Origin: Hetaerina americana
Lineage: Eukaryota > Arthropoda > Insecta > Odonata > Calopterygidae
Length of the DNA stretch: 64,000 nucleotides
Assembly (NCBI GenBank): GCA_022747635.1
Contig: JAKTNV010000009.1
Span: 31,162,622-31,226,621 of the forward strand
Direction: 5' to 3'
Below, in pieces: positions 36,140 through 48,367 of the stretch (positions within the stretch are counted from its first letter, which is position 1; the number at the start of each line of letters is the position of its first letter). The notes below the pieces were generated by a model that was not told the origin of the DNA, searched no databases, and saw only the letters and a list, made by a program, of their open reading frames with translations. The position numbers and the translations under genes are program-made.

Positions 36140-36800
36140 TTAAAAAAAACGGCGAGGATCAAAGTGGCTCAGCAATCACTCGAGTTCTCGTTACATTCCC
36201 GCATCCACCCTCATTCTTTCATTTTATTCTCACCCTCTTTCCTCTCTTGTTCCGTCGACTACGCGCTTTATACGGAATCAATAACTGTGGAGCCACGCAC
36301 AGCCAGTCCTTTTCACAGTACGAGAGCAGAAGAGAGGGAGGATGCGCGAGGGAAGTAGCGAGGGAGGGTGGAGGGGGGATGGGTGGTGGGTGGATGGTGG
36401 TAAGGGCACTAAGGAGAGGTGGTGGGGTGAGTGAGAAAGAGATGAACGGATGGGTTGGGTTTTAAAATTTTTCTGTAGTGGGGTGGATGGTTGGTTCGGA
36501 GGAGTGAGTTGGAACTCGAGCCCACGCACTTTAAAAAACTGCCGCCTTTAATCGACTACGGGCGCCCACTCTCTCATCACGTCATTTTCCTGGTCATGAT
36601 ATCCCCTACGTCGGAATCGTATCAGCGTCTCAGTCCCACAGCTTCGTGGAATGATGTTTTCCCCCATCGCACAACTCGAGGCAGGAGTGAGGGAAGGGGA
36701 GAGGAGGAACAAGCTACACTTCGTGTGCTGCGCGGAATGATGACAATGAATGACGGCCGCAGTTGAAATTTGATAATAATGCTCTTCGCTCGAAAATATC
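36140..36800. promoter_or_regulatory. CpG-rich block with strong G-rich tract
   Basis: Third GC- and CpG-rich block. The segment 36355-36500 is strongly G-rich on the plus strand, and GGGGTGAGTGAG at about 36424-36435 fits a splice donor. The overlapping open frames on both strands are low-complexity (R/G or P/S/H-rich) and not gene-like. It may be regulatory; the direction is unknown. Confidence 0.3.
36362..36390 (+). other. G-quadruplex-forming run
   Basis: Five G runs of three or more bases with short loops lie on the plus strand. It sits inside the CpG-rich block. Confidence 0.7.
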
Positions 36801-37513
36801 GTAGTCGAGGGAAAGCTTCACTCAAGTTCTCTTTTTCGTGTGAGGTGCCGGAAAAGCTTCCGATACGGCTTATTTAAAATGACTACGTGCTGTTCACATT
36901 TTAAGAAATTGTTTGTTTCACTATGACTCTTATTTCTTGCGGCTTTGAAAAGGACACCAAAGCTTGGAGGCGAGTCTTCAGAGCACAAGTCAAGGGCGTA
37001 CAAAAGTTTATGCTTTGGAAAAAGCAGGAATCAATTACGGCAAACTCGATCGTGATAGAAATCCGGTGGCGGTAGGCACGTTGTGGGTCATTAACAACAG
37101 ATGTTACTGAGTTGTGATGCGCCAATTCGGAGTTACTCCGGTTGACCTTGGGTAAATTGGTGCGGAGGTGGTAACGCTACGAACCGATATTTGAAAGACG
37201 CTGGAAGTTTTAGCTGATTTGTCTTATCTCTCGTTTTATTTAATTCATCCTTCGACTTGCTTGCTTCGGATTTATTTTTATTCCTTACTCTTTAAAATCT
37301 TTTGACGAATCAATTTCTTTTATATTCCAATGAACCATTTATTAACTCCCTGTGGTTGATATATCGTATTTTTTTACAAATTTCCTTTAACTACTGCTTT
37401 TTAAAGAATGAATGTCTTTCAAAGATGAGTATATTTTTGTGAAATGGTTTATATATATTTTGGCAACCAAAAAATGTATAAAAAATATCGATTAAGAGAT
37501 TAAGGCAATGAAG

Positions 37514-37620
37514 CACAGAAACACAAAGAAAGGGCACTGACATATGTAGTTTTAACGTTGCGAGCGAGCGTCGAAGCGTCAAAACTACATATGTGAGTGT
37601 CCTTTCTTTGTGTTTCTGTG
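37514..37620. repeat. 107-bp near-perfect palindrome
   Basis: Arms of about 44 bp (from CACAGAAACACAAAGAAAGG inwards) pair with only three mismatches around a loop of about 19 bases that is rich in GCG/CGA. There is no TA duplication at the ends and no coding capacity. It could be a foldback MITE or, if transcribed, a long hairpin RNA able to enter the siRNA pathway. It has no counterpart elsewhere in the window. Confidence 0.85.
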
Positions 37621-38125
37621 TATAAATATCGTAATCAAAGTATACACCCATATGCACAACCCATATACACTGGCCAGTTAAGTGATAACCGAAAATCCAC
37701 CATAACACACCGTCCGCTAAATACCAGAAGCTGGCTTTTTTCGTATCGATACGACCAGCGCTGTGGTAGGAGAACTGAATAGTGACAACTCACAGGCCCG
37801 CGTAACTTATATTAATGAGATATTAGACGTAACGCAAGTTATATTTGACTAAACCTTAGAGGAAAAGGAGGCAAAGCAGGGGATGGGTAATGAAAACGAT
37901 GTGTAAATGCAAGTAGGGATTGGAATTATTTCCATGGAGATTACCATGTTAGGTTTTGTTATATGTGCTGTTTCTTTTTTAAATGCATTCACTTAGAAAT
38001 ACTATACACTTAATAGGGTTCAAATTTACACCTATGGATAAAACTAAGACTTAGTGTATAGGAATTATTGTAGTTACCTATGTACCATTTTATGTATAAT
38101 CTGAATCGGTTGTGTATGTAACGAG
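37621..38125. other. No gene seen
   Basis: AT-rich spacer between the 107-bp palindrome and a shorter inverted repeat. No recognisable feature. Confidence 0.4.
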
Positions 38126-38170
38126 ATATCCGAAATATTTCATGAGTACTTTATGAAGTATTTCAGATAT
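38126..38170. repeat. Inverted repeat, 18-bp arms
   Basis: ATATCCGAAATATTTCAT pairs with ATGAAGTATTTCAGATAT with two mismatches across a 9-base loop. It could be a chance AT-rich hairpin or a MITE remnant. Confidence 0.5.
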
Positions 38171-39326
38171 TTTGTTCAAAATTTTAATTTTTACTTTTTG
38201 GGTTGATTTCCAAACTTGATACACATAACAAACGGGCGTTTACGCCTCTAGCTGGCCAGCCACTTTGTTAAAATTAGGAGTTGAAGCCTATATGATTAGG
38301 CAATTGAGCTTAAAATGATGAGAATATGAACGTCGCGTAACCCGGAACGTTAAAATGGTATTATTCACACTAATCTATGATCGACTAATTCCTATAAGTT
38401 TATTTTCTCTGATGGTACGTATAACGTCAATTTACAAGAAAATGAGACCGAAAAACTATTTTTTTTCCCTTTTATTTTATTTCTTTTTTTCGTTCGTTTC
38501 AAGGTCACGTTATGGGACTGTGTGTTCAGGAAGGTCTTTCTAATTAAAATGTATGGGATTCGTTACACAATACGTCATCAAGGACATGCTAACGTCTGTT
38601 TAGTCTCTGTGTTGTCTGGGTGTGGTTTCTTAATGGAGCGATATAATGTGAAATGTTATTACGGAATTACGCTTTAATAACAATCCTTGAGATTGTTTCC
38701 TTCTATTAGTAACAATAAAAGTACAAGTATGGAAGTCCTTTGGATCGAATCACTTTTGTATCTCTTCTGAAGGGGTTTGTAAATGAAAAAATGTTGACTA
38801 TATTATGCTACGTGCTTAGGAAAGCTAAATCTACCTTAAAGTCCGTATTTCCGTTTTCCTTCTGTTCTTTCTCCCCATGATGATATGAAGGCTCCGAATC
38901 TGAAAGTTCTTCTTTCCACGTCTGCTTGTTCCTCAAAAGTTCTCCACGCCCTGATCTTTCACTTGTTAGTCTCACATGTTATATAATTCGGATTTGAGCA
39001 TTGGCTTACGCCTCAATGACGAGACGAATTAGATTCTGTTCCCGGCGAGCCTTGATTGCGGAACTGACTTGATTTCCGAGGATGGGAAGGGATTCATTCG
39101 ACGGAATGTTTCAAATGAATAAATATCCCCATAGAATATCCACTTTTTCGTTACGGTGGAACGCGCGTGCTAAAAGTTACTTTCGCTGGGCATGGATAAA
39201 ATGTGATCAAATTGTCCTTCCGTGTGGAATTACAAGTCTTGATTTTTCTTGAAATTACTCATATTTTCTAACTTGATTCAATCGTGTAAATTTAATTCTT
39301 ACCAATTACGTAATTGAAAAACCACG
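38171..39326. other. No gene seen
   Basis: AT-rich with short unidentifiable frames. No repeat related to other elements in the window. Confidence 0.4.
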
Positions 39327-39382
39327 GAGAGAAATATTTGTATCATAACTGTCATTGCAGTCTTAATACAAATATTTCTCTC
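39327..39382. repeat. Inverted repeat, 17-bp perfect arms
   Basis: GAGAGAAATATTTGTAT pairs perfectly with its reverse complement at 39366-39382. A third partial copy (AAATATTTCTCTC) follows at 39388-39400, and a similar GAGAGAAATATTTACCT occurs near 42402-42418, hinting at a dispersed repeat end. Confidence 0.6.
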
Positions 39383-42300
39383 AGTTTAAATATTTCTCTC
39401 TACACGAATAGAAATGTAATGCTTTTTTTGACAACAATTCATAAAATTACTCGAAAGTTATTTTTAGTTAGTCCCGACGAGTGTAAATATATACGCCACC
39501 ATTTTGCCCTAGCCGTGCGAAGAAATGAAATAAGAAGAGGAATCGGCTGCTAAAACTATATCCTAATCTCAAGGCAATATTTGCATGATCTTGTTATCCA
39601 ATTACTGATATTTTATTTGCTTTCTTTCGATCTTCCTTGTACCACAGCAGACCCCTTTTTTCGCAAACTTCCGTTATTCTTCTTAGTATTCAACCATACT
39701 ATGATTTAACCCATGACCCACGCTCATCGTTTTTTCACAAGCCATGCCCACACCTCCTTAATCACATCCCTAATTCTAAGTTTCAATTGTATTTACTCCG
39801 CGTAGTCATTACCACATCTCCTCCTGTACGTCAGTTCTAATTATTTTAGTCGAACCAACCTCACAAAATATAAAACCGCGTAAAATAAGGTATATTTTTA
39901 TCCTGGATTAGCTCCCTACTATAGATTACCATGCCATAAAAAAAGTTATATGTTTGATATAACTTTTAGAATTTCATAGGACGATGAGTAATTTAATTTG
40001 AAACAATATTACTGATAATTATATGCATTTTTGAAATTTGAAATTAAAACTATTTTGATATTATATCAGTAGATAAACGTATCACGGCGTATTAACAGTT
40101 AATCTGCTTAAATTTGTCAATTATTGAGAGTTGTGGAATTAACCATGTTAATCTTCATGTTATTCATTAATCTTCTTCGGCTATTCATTCATCGATTAAA
40201 GAAAAATCGGATATGTGCCACTTAAGAATTCTTCAAAATATATCACGGTCTACTTTAAAAGCGAAGGATTATTGAATTACATTTAGCTTTTGCTACTGAC
40301 AGGGAACCATTAAGCTACGTAGCATAATTTAAAGAATAGTTTGCAAGGCGTTCTCATTTAACTGAAAATGGAGCTCCATTGCAGAGAAGTATCGGAGAGA
40401 TAGGCTCGCTGTTCACTGTCCATGACAATTACCTAGTTCCCTGAATTGAATAGTTGATTACAAACCATCCACACACCAATTACCCATCTCGCCTCAGCAA
40501 CCGGCTGACCGATATTCGCGATGTGGAGAGAAACCCGTTCCTCGGCATGATAGTGATCCACGCTTAATTTTTATCTTATTTGCATGCCATCCTGTATATT
40601 ATCGATGATACAAAGTAAGTTGGGAGCATGGGCTCTACTCTATTGTCAATTTCATCGCCGAGTATCGAGGCAAAGCACGCGAAGAGTTTTTCTTTACCAA
40701 TGGTCTTTCATATATTTTTGACTGTGATTTCCGTTTTCTCCAAATAAATAATAAAGCGCTAAATGGTGTTTAATGCACCAAGATTTTCCTTCATTTAGAT
40801 CATTTTTTTATATTTGAGCGCAATTTTCTCTCCAATAATTAGTAATCGGTGTAAATTAATGAATCGTCGAGAATTTCGCAGAGGAATGTTAATGAAATTA
40901 AAATTCCGAAACACTAATTAATTTTTTAGATGTAATTCCTTATCCTCAATTATAAAGAGCACATGAATTCAATTGATTTACTATGTTTGCCATAATTTTT
41001 TTTACGCTACCACTTATGCTTTGCTGTGTTTCAATTGAAATATCCCCTTATTAATTTCCTTCATCTGACAGTATTTGATGGTATTTTAATTCCAGAAACT
41101 AATTTCTCAGCGAGATTCGTTTTACATGTCAGTGGAAGAAACGGCAATAGTAGTTTTGTATTCTGAGTGGAAATGAAAAAGTCCATGAACAAGGTCAACG
41201 GATCATGTAGGATGGTTATTTGGGGACCTTGCCCTTTATCTTACTTATTTGATCTTATCAATTCGAATTTTATGATACATTTCTGAAACAAATTCATACT
41301 GTTAAATTATTTTTAAAGCCATTACTTAAATTAAAAGATTTTAATTAGATAAAACTTGTTTGGCTTGAGATTCTGTACCGATTTTCCCTAATTTTAAGCT
41401 TTCTTATTGCCAAACCACAATTTATCATTGATTTTCTCGGTCAATAAAACTACTATCATCTTAAATTTAAGTATAATTCATATTTTCTGTACTATAAGTT
41501 TGACCGCGCCTACTCAAAATTATTGTTATTTGTCAGGTTTTATTTCTACTCGCATTAGAGGAAATCGTAGTATCCCAGTACTCGAATAAGTTGGTAATAA
41601 ATAAGAATATCAATAAATCAATAAATATTGGAATATTAATCAACTAATATAAAATAGTAATGGTATAAAATTGATGGAAAGTGATGAAAATGTAATTCAC
41701 CCTCTTCGTTTCTCTAATAAAATATTATTTATGTTGCATTGATTATTGCAACGAAAATGCGGGCTAGGAACCTACTTACACACGCACTTCAGTTTGCATC
41801 GACAAAATCACATTTTTATCAGGTTCTACATCATAGATATTATTGCCAATTGCAGTCTACGTTAACAGTTGAATGAAAGGTACTCGAAATATGCATTATT
41901 TACGCGTAATTTTGGAGACATTTATGTCCACTCATCAGGCACTCCGCAATGATTATGATGTTTTAGAAGTGTTTGTAACAGCATATAATTCAAATTCAAT
42001 TTGAATGAAAGGACTGCTCAACGTACCAGATCTTGAGGCTAGTTTTAATTTTGGCCTTACTACATATTTTATATGGTTCTTTGTTGTGTCTGTCAAACCA
42101 TTGACAAGAATAACGACTGCAAAATTGTATTAATCAATTTCAAGTACCTCAATATCGCTTTAGCACGAGTTATTAACTCGTTATCCATATTAAAGGTACT
42201 CGTTCATGGTGAATTTTGGAAATTTTGATATACACTTGTTAATAATCTGACGACTCGCACATCGTTATACTAGCAGCAATCATTGGGAGTGTTTGCAATT

Positions 42301-44101
42301 CCATGGGTAATAATGGTTGTTGGGGTACCAATAATCGTTTAATATGGCATAATTTTCTCTTCCGAGTGTTGCTATAAAATAAGATTGTCAGAAAATATAA
42401 TTGGAGAGAAATATTTACCTGTTTTGAGCCTTCGCATGAATACTTCAGGTCAAGATGTAATGGGTGTAAAATTTAGCTTATCTATAAATATCAAAAACAA
42501 AACTGCTGGAAGAAAACTGATTTTGTATGGTATTTTAATAGTAGATAAATAAGTTGAGGGTAGCTAAATGAATACGACGACATAACATTATTTTCTTCTT
42601 TAGACTTTTAATGTCATGGGGTGTTCTTCACAGAATTCCATAATATTAAAATCTTATAATGGGATTCTGTTAAAAAAGGCTTAATTCTCGTTTACGAGTA
42701 TTCATCGCTAAAATTTATTTTTAATTTCAAAGTATTCGATGATAACAATAGAAAAAATGTGGATTTTTGCAATGAAAGAAAACTAATTTATGTAATACAA
42801 AATATTTTTGGGAAAATTATATGTAGCTTAGTGTATAAAAAACCACAGTCAATAATTTAATTTCAAGCAGAGTATTATAATACTCTGCCTGACATTGATG
42901 TTTTTCAAGTTTCCTGGTAATTTAAGTTTTTATTGTATATCTGTCTCCAATCTGCTCCTTTACCACTTTTTACTTTTATTGACATTCTGGGCTACAGTAT
43001 CCCCATCTATTTTACTTGAGAAGTGCATTGAAATGTGTCGGAACCGTATGAGAACATGATACCGAAATTTTTGCGTTGGCAGTAGTATGTGACCGTTACA
43101 TGTTTTTAATTATTCCTGTCTTTAATTTGTTAGACTTATTAACAAAATAAGTAAAAACGAAGTTTTGATACACGAATAACTGATTTCGAATGTGTACCCA
43201 ATTTCGATTTCAATGAAATTTTAAATGCATTTACGTGGAAATATTTAATACTCTGGTGTTAGAAGAGCTTCTATGAGATTCTCCCAAGCTTCCGACAACC
43301 TCGTACTTACCCGGTTACGAGTAGGAATCGTTACTCTCATTGTGGTTTGAATAGTTAAGTGGCTTTTAATTAAAAGAACTTATTAACTCGTCATTTGGGA
43401 AAATGATTAAAACCATTTATTTTCCACCGGAGTAGGTGCACTTAATTTTTAAAGTCAGAATTCGGACAGCATGTCTAAGCCCCTGTTTTGCGAGATATGG
43501 TTTCAGCATCGCTTCCTGAGCATCCCTGATCAGCATCCCTGATCAGCATACCTGAGCGTGAACATTGTTATTCTCCTAAGAACAAATATTAAACTTCACC
43601 TATCTCCTGTGAGACTCCGAAATTTCTCCTCACGATTTATAACTGTGTGCCCCAAATAAACTTAAAATATAAGAAAAGTATTCTATGTAATAGTTGGTAG
43701 AGTCTATGATCGAGCATGACATAATGGGAGAACTTTAGTCATAGCGAGGACGAAATGGAAAACATCATTATTTCAACACCCTTTATTCCAAGCATTCGTT
43801 GGAATATTATTTAAATCACCTAATTTTATATGCATAACACTAGGTAAATTTCCAAGAAAATTTAGAGAAACAATTTCAGCCATGGATGGAACTTAATGCA
43901 TCATCAGTAAAGATACATTTTTTTGGACTAAAATGCAAATTCTGTTTGGTGAACAAAAATAACTTAAAACTCCAATTAATTCAGAAATTTCAATGAAGTA
44001 TGTTTAAGCATTAAATTGAAGAGTCGTCATTTGCCGTGAAAATCTCCCCGCTCCCGTAACATTTACTTGGAAAGTAGGAAAAATCTTACACTAAGAAACA
44101 G
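39383..44101. other. AT-rich DNA, no gene seen
   Basis: Nearly 5 kb without a supportable feature. A short direct repeat of CCTGATCAGCAT-type units lies at about 43512-43556. No LINE, SINE or mariner remnants could be read. Confidence 0.5.
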
Positions 44102-44512
44102 TCAAGTTCGTTTCATATTATCTTGTACGGAATCCGATCGCCCATTTTTTAGGTGCTCTACCAGTAAAAGTTTGGGTTTCAATGGTCTCTGAATCGTCTA
44201 AAATCTTTTTCATATTGGAAAACCTCCTTTTTGTTTGGCCCTTATTATTTCCCTCTTCAGGTCCTTCTCAATACTCACTGGTTTGATGCTGTCCAAAATA
44301 TCTTTTTTTATCGTCCCTCCCTTAGCTGTCATTCTGTCACGCATGACTGCTCTCAACCTCTGTCTAATCTTCAATATTTCTTTGGCACACTTTTTCTTCC
44401 TTTTTCAGAATTCCCAAGGAAAATTCCTCTGATACTCCAGCATATTTATACAGGTATTTTCTCTGTTAGTCTTCCACTCAGTCCGACATATTTTCTCCTT
44501 GCTGTCCCACAT
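44102..44512 (-). pseudogene. Unrecognised charged open frame, one internal stop
   Basis: On the minus strand an ATG at 44512 opens 35 codons to a single TGA at 44405-44407. The same frame then runs about 100 codons to a TGA at 44102-44104, with an internal ATG at 44344 that would give 80 residues. The second part is very rich in lysine, arginine, glutamate and aspartate (for example KEILKIRQRL, IEKDLKREII) and is probably helical. It has a GGxxxxxKKIL turn, no cysteine pairs, no membrane segment and no domain I know. It could be a decayed exon, an unrecognised part of a transposon, or chance. The opposite strand carries a pyrimidine-rich complement with its own open frame, which lowers confidence. 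Confidence 0.3.
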
Positions 44513-44590
44513 CACAATCTACGCTTATCCTCTTATCTCAAAGATTTTCTACTGATTAGAAAGTAATTAGGATTACCTCAAGGAGGTCAT

Positions 44591-44638
44591 AGAAAACAAT
44601 GATACTTTATATGTATATTTAAAATATCATTGTTTTCT
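44591..44638. repeat. Hairpin, about 20-bp arms
   Basis: AGAAAACAATGATACTTTA pairs with a downstream reverse complement with one or two mismatches around an AT loop. The inner sequence is AT-rich. It could be a small foldback element. Confidence 0.6.
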
Positions 44639-45919
44639 TTTCACGAGCTTTGAGAACAAGAAATAATAGGTGAATTTACAACTTTGCTTTTCAATAAATC
44701 TGTTGACAAATATTTCACATTGTAAATTGAAACATTTACCAAGGTAAAGGTTAATTGTGTTACCTTGACGATTATGTAATAAATACGTTTCTTATATTCA
44801 AGTAAATAATATAAAGCAGTGATTGGGTTTTGAAGCCAAGAGAGAAAAGTGACACCTGGGTTACCTCACGAAAGTGTTGAGAGTACAAATTAGTGCTAGA
44901 TATTTGTATGACCAATATAAGCTTCCTTATATTCAGCAGAGTTTTATTATCTTTCGGTGTCACATTAATAATTAATGTTCTTATGCATAACTTGAGTAGA
45001 TAATATTGATTGCTATTTTAGGCGCACTACATAGGTCGGTTATATTATCTGAAGTTTAAAATTAAGCATAAGGTAGGTTCCTTTATTTAGTCATGCAAAA
45101 AATAAAATTAAGCTAGAAAATTCGAATGATCTAAACAGACTGAATGGAATATAGTGTTTAAAAAGCCGAATAAATACCTTTCAACTAACATAGTTTATTC
45201 ATATTTAGAAAATATGAGACTATACATAAAAGAAACTTTCCTTTTGACCCCATTGCACAGTTGGTGTAAAATTGTAATGTGAAAAACATCTTCAAACCCT
45301 ACGTGCAGACCTGGTACGATGCTATGAAGGAATCATTCAAAACACGGACGCAATTTCTTACTCTCTGCTTACGTGCTTTCCCAGAATGTTCGCTCCTCTG
45401 CAGAATGTCATGGTTTTGGCTTATCTGGTAGTGTCCCGTAGCATTATTTAGGTTTTATCGCGGAAAATTCGGTCTATCGGCTCGCTAAAAAAATCACACT
45501 GCCCTATTCAGCCTCACAGAGATAACTCCTTTTCACATTTTCTAACAATTCAGAATAGCTGGACGCACAATGGGCTCTTTGTAGTCGGTCAGTGACTTAT
45601 ATTCGAGTCATATTTACGTCGTAAAGTTACTTAAGCTCTCGATCTACGAATCACATTCCCCCTTTAGCGACCTGGTCAACATAATTCCTACTGTAGCGTT
45701 AAGCGCAAAGCTTTAAGAATTTTTAACCATCTGAGCTCCTCAAAGGAATTTATGTTAATCCTTTCGGGATTTAAATTGAAGTATTATTGCTAGCATAAAT
45801 AGTTTTCCGGTACATTTAGCGCTAAGGTTCCTTGCCAAATCGATTTCATGTTGCTCCAAACTATGTCGAGCAATCAAAACTCTTCGTTAATTATCTGAGG
45901 CATAATTCAACGGGAATCG
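44639..45919. other. No gene seen
   Basis: AT-rich DNA upstream of the SINE. Nothing could be recognised. Confidence 0.4.
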
Positions 45920-46212
45920 GAATGGTGCGGTGGCTTACGTGCACGGGCCCTCTCGCTTCCCACCGAGAGGGCCCGTGTTCAAATCCTGGAGACAAATTTT
46001 TCAGTGTTATCCCGATCCCTACTTGATGTGCCTTGCAGATAGCACTTTGAGTGAGTACGAAGTCCGTCGGATGGGACGTTAAACTGCGAACCCCTTTGGT
46101 CCTGTCGACAAGAATAGGCTAATGCCAACGCCGGGTTTCTCTTCACCCATCCTTTCCCAACCAAACCTAATGGCGCAAATAACCTTAGCTTTTGGTCACC
46201 TCTCATAAAAAA
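45920..46212 (+). mobile_element. tRNA-derived SINE, nearly full-length copy
   Basis: The head contains an A-box-like GCGGTGGCTTACG (45927-45939) and a B-box GTGTTCAAATCC (45976-45987) at tRNA-like spacing, the internal pol III promoter of tRNA-derived SINEs. Between them lies a strong hairpin: 14-bp perfect arms at 45942-45955 and 45964-45977. The body continues TTTTTCAGTGTTATCCCGAT, GAGTGAGTAC, GGATGGGACGTTAAAC, then AATGCCAACGCCGGGTTTCT and ends near a short A run at about 46206. The middle of the body matches the copy at 13.99 kb. Both ends are estimates. Mobilisation would depend on a LINE partner's enzymes. Confidence 0.75.
45942..45977 (+). repeat. GC-rich hairpin inside the SINE head
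   Basis: CACGGGCCCTCTCG and CGAGAGGGCCCGTG pair perfectly around an 8-base loop. It sits where a tRNA would have only a 5-bp anticodon stem. Confidence 0.9.
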
Positions 46213-48003
46213 ACTAAAAATTATTCGACTGCTAGGAATTACTGGTTTAATGTAGCAAGAGAATCTTCAATTCTCTATTGCCTATTCAAATTGACGTTCG
46301 CGATATTTCTTTTTAACCCAACGGTAAAAAATAAATATGAAAAAATTTCCAGGTATTTAGAAACAGATTGGCCGTAAAATTATAGCTATCGTGAGCACCT
46401 TATCTCTCCATATTCGTTGTATACATCTAGTTTTGGTCTCATATTATATTATCCGCAAAATCAAACCGACAGGAACGTTATCTAAAATGCCGAATCACAG
46501 CTCTTATACAGATGATGAGTGAACTTGGTATTTTTCACTTAAAAAATCTCTTTTGTAAAGGAAAATTGTTTATGGCCCTAAAATAGTTTAAAATTAAATA
46601 AACTATGACTATGTTTATAGCAATAAAATGGGTTGTAAAAATTACATCTCGGATCGATATTCAACTTACATCGAACGCCAGAATGAACCTGACAGGATTG
46701 TTCATGCTGAGTTGACGTACCTCCTCAGGAATTTATTCTGATGCTCATTATCCCCGTAAAGCATAACTATGAAAGTCCTTTGAATCATCTCATGTGTGCT
46801 TCAACATTCCCCGCGTAAAACAATTTTCAAGTGCTTCTACAACAATCAAGTGGCACCGCATACCCTCCGAAACTTTCCCTCCACTCTCTGCTCTTATGCT
46901 CCATGTCTCAACGGCCTCTGGAGTCGGCGACTGTGGAAATTTCAGCCTGGTAGTTCCTGGGACAGTTAAATAGAATGGAGGTTGTTTATGGTTACATAAG
47001 GCTGATTCCTAAAGTTTTCGTGTTCCTCTCTGGGAGTATGATGTATACGACCGACCGTGCCCTTTCGTCCGAGAGCCTTGATCTCAGCCGGTTGCCCGGC
47101 ATGCGTCACCGCCCGCTGCTGCTCATCTCTTTCTCTCCCAGGAAATTTAAGCGGAAGGAAATTGGTAGTGTGGAATGTGAAAGTTCCGGGCGCTTGCTCG
47201 ATCAACAATCATGTCAATCGTGAGAAATCAGGAGTATCCGTAATCACTCATGGATGAATTCAGGCTGCTGTTCATCCTTTGTCCTTCGCACGACGGAAGC
47301 TAAAGGGATCAGGAGAGGGGCTTACACGTATCGTTTTCTCTTGCTAAGTCTCGAATAATGGCATGGTCTTTTATCGGTGAAATTAAGTCAGGTTTGAAGG
47401 TAAGGCCCTTCATTAGTTTAATGTATTGTCAGTCGTGAACCATAAATATATTTTCTTAAAATTTCTTAATTAGCTACTTCCAGGGCACAATTTATAATTA
47501 TGATCCTGAATGGGTGCAGGGATTTGTGCTTTTGAGTGCTACATGAAAACTTTAAATTATCAATTCTCTGGCGAAATTTTTTTGTTTCACATTTTACCTT
47601 ACGTTTATCGTAATTTTTTATCTCCATTTATGTTACTCATTCTCTCCACGTACCCAAGCTATTATCTTACACCGCAATACTAATTTCCACCAAAATTAAA
47701 ACTCATAACTTTTGCGCAGAGCCACAAATAATATTTTCCCTCCTAATGGTGATTGAGTATTCACAGTCATAGTTATAAATGTAAACCAAAATTATAAATT
47801 TGGAGATTCGATGGTACGGAATTAGTGTTGAGTGCTTTATTGGAGCAATGAAAAAAGTATCGGATGAGGATTGACGACAACGGAATACGTAGATTCTTAT
47901 GAAATGGGAACTCCAAGTCAAATATTTAAGTAGGATGAAATCTAGAGCAAGTGGAGTAGCCCGCGTATTTGAGCAGTATTTTAGAAAAAATCTGCATAGT
48001 ATG
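46213..48003. other. No supportable gene; one GC-richer patch
   Basis: About 46890-47290 is GC-richer, with open frames on both strands (46975-47223 and 46966-47208) that share the same DNA and show no domain. The rest is AT-rich. Confidence 0.4.
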
Positions 48004-48367
48004 GGAGCATTAAACGAAGAATTTCGTTTATAAAAGAATAATTTGCAAGAAGAAGAATTGATGACAGGTTATTTAAGTAACTGATTAAAGAAAGGATTAG
48101 TAAAGACTTTAATATAGAGCGTAGCTTTGTGTCTTAAGTCTGATCTTTCAGGCAAAAGATGAGCGTAGATTGGAGGCCTTTGAGATGTTAGCTTGGAGAA
48201 GAATAGGGAAAATAAGTTGAATCAAGAGCACGGCCAACGACGAAGTTTCAAGTATGGTGGGAGAAGAGAGGAAGTTGCTACGGGACATCCGAAAAACGCG
48301 GAGAAAATTTGTGGAGGAAATATTGAAAGGTAGTGGGAAATTGGGGGTCTGGAAGAATGTAAGGTAA
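48004..48367 (+). pseudogene. LINE C-terminal relic, best-preserved copy
   Basis: The first frame (from 48004) reads through a few stops to LKKGLVKTLI, a stop, then SVALCLKSDLSGK. This fits 'ELKKRxVKTLIWSVALYGxETWTLRK'; the stop replaces the tryptophan codon. A frame change near 48150 then leads to AKDERRLEAFEMLAWRR, IGKIS, a stop, and ANDEVSSMVGEERKLLRDIR, ending with KFVEEILKGSGK at a TAA (48365-48367). These are the hallmark blocks of the arthropod LINE ORF2 tail downstream of the RT domain. The 71-codon second frame has only one internal stop, so this is the cleanest reference copy in the window for the family. Confidence 0.8.

Noticed and set aside
44231..44566. 111-codon plus-strand frame
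   Set aside because: It is the pyrimidine-rich complement of the charged minus-strand frame and has a low-complexity F/L/S/P composition.
45942..45977. Rho-independent-type terminator
   Set aside because: The strong hairpin is inside a tRNA-derived SINE in eukaryotic DNA; a bacterial terminator makes no sense here.
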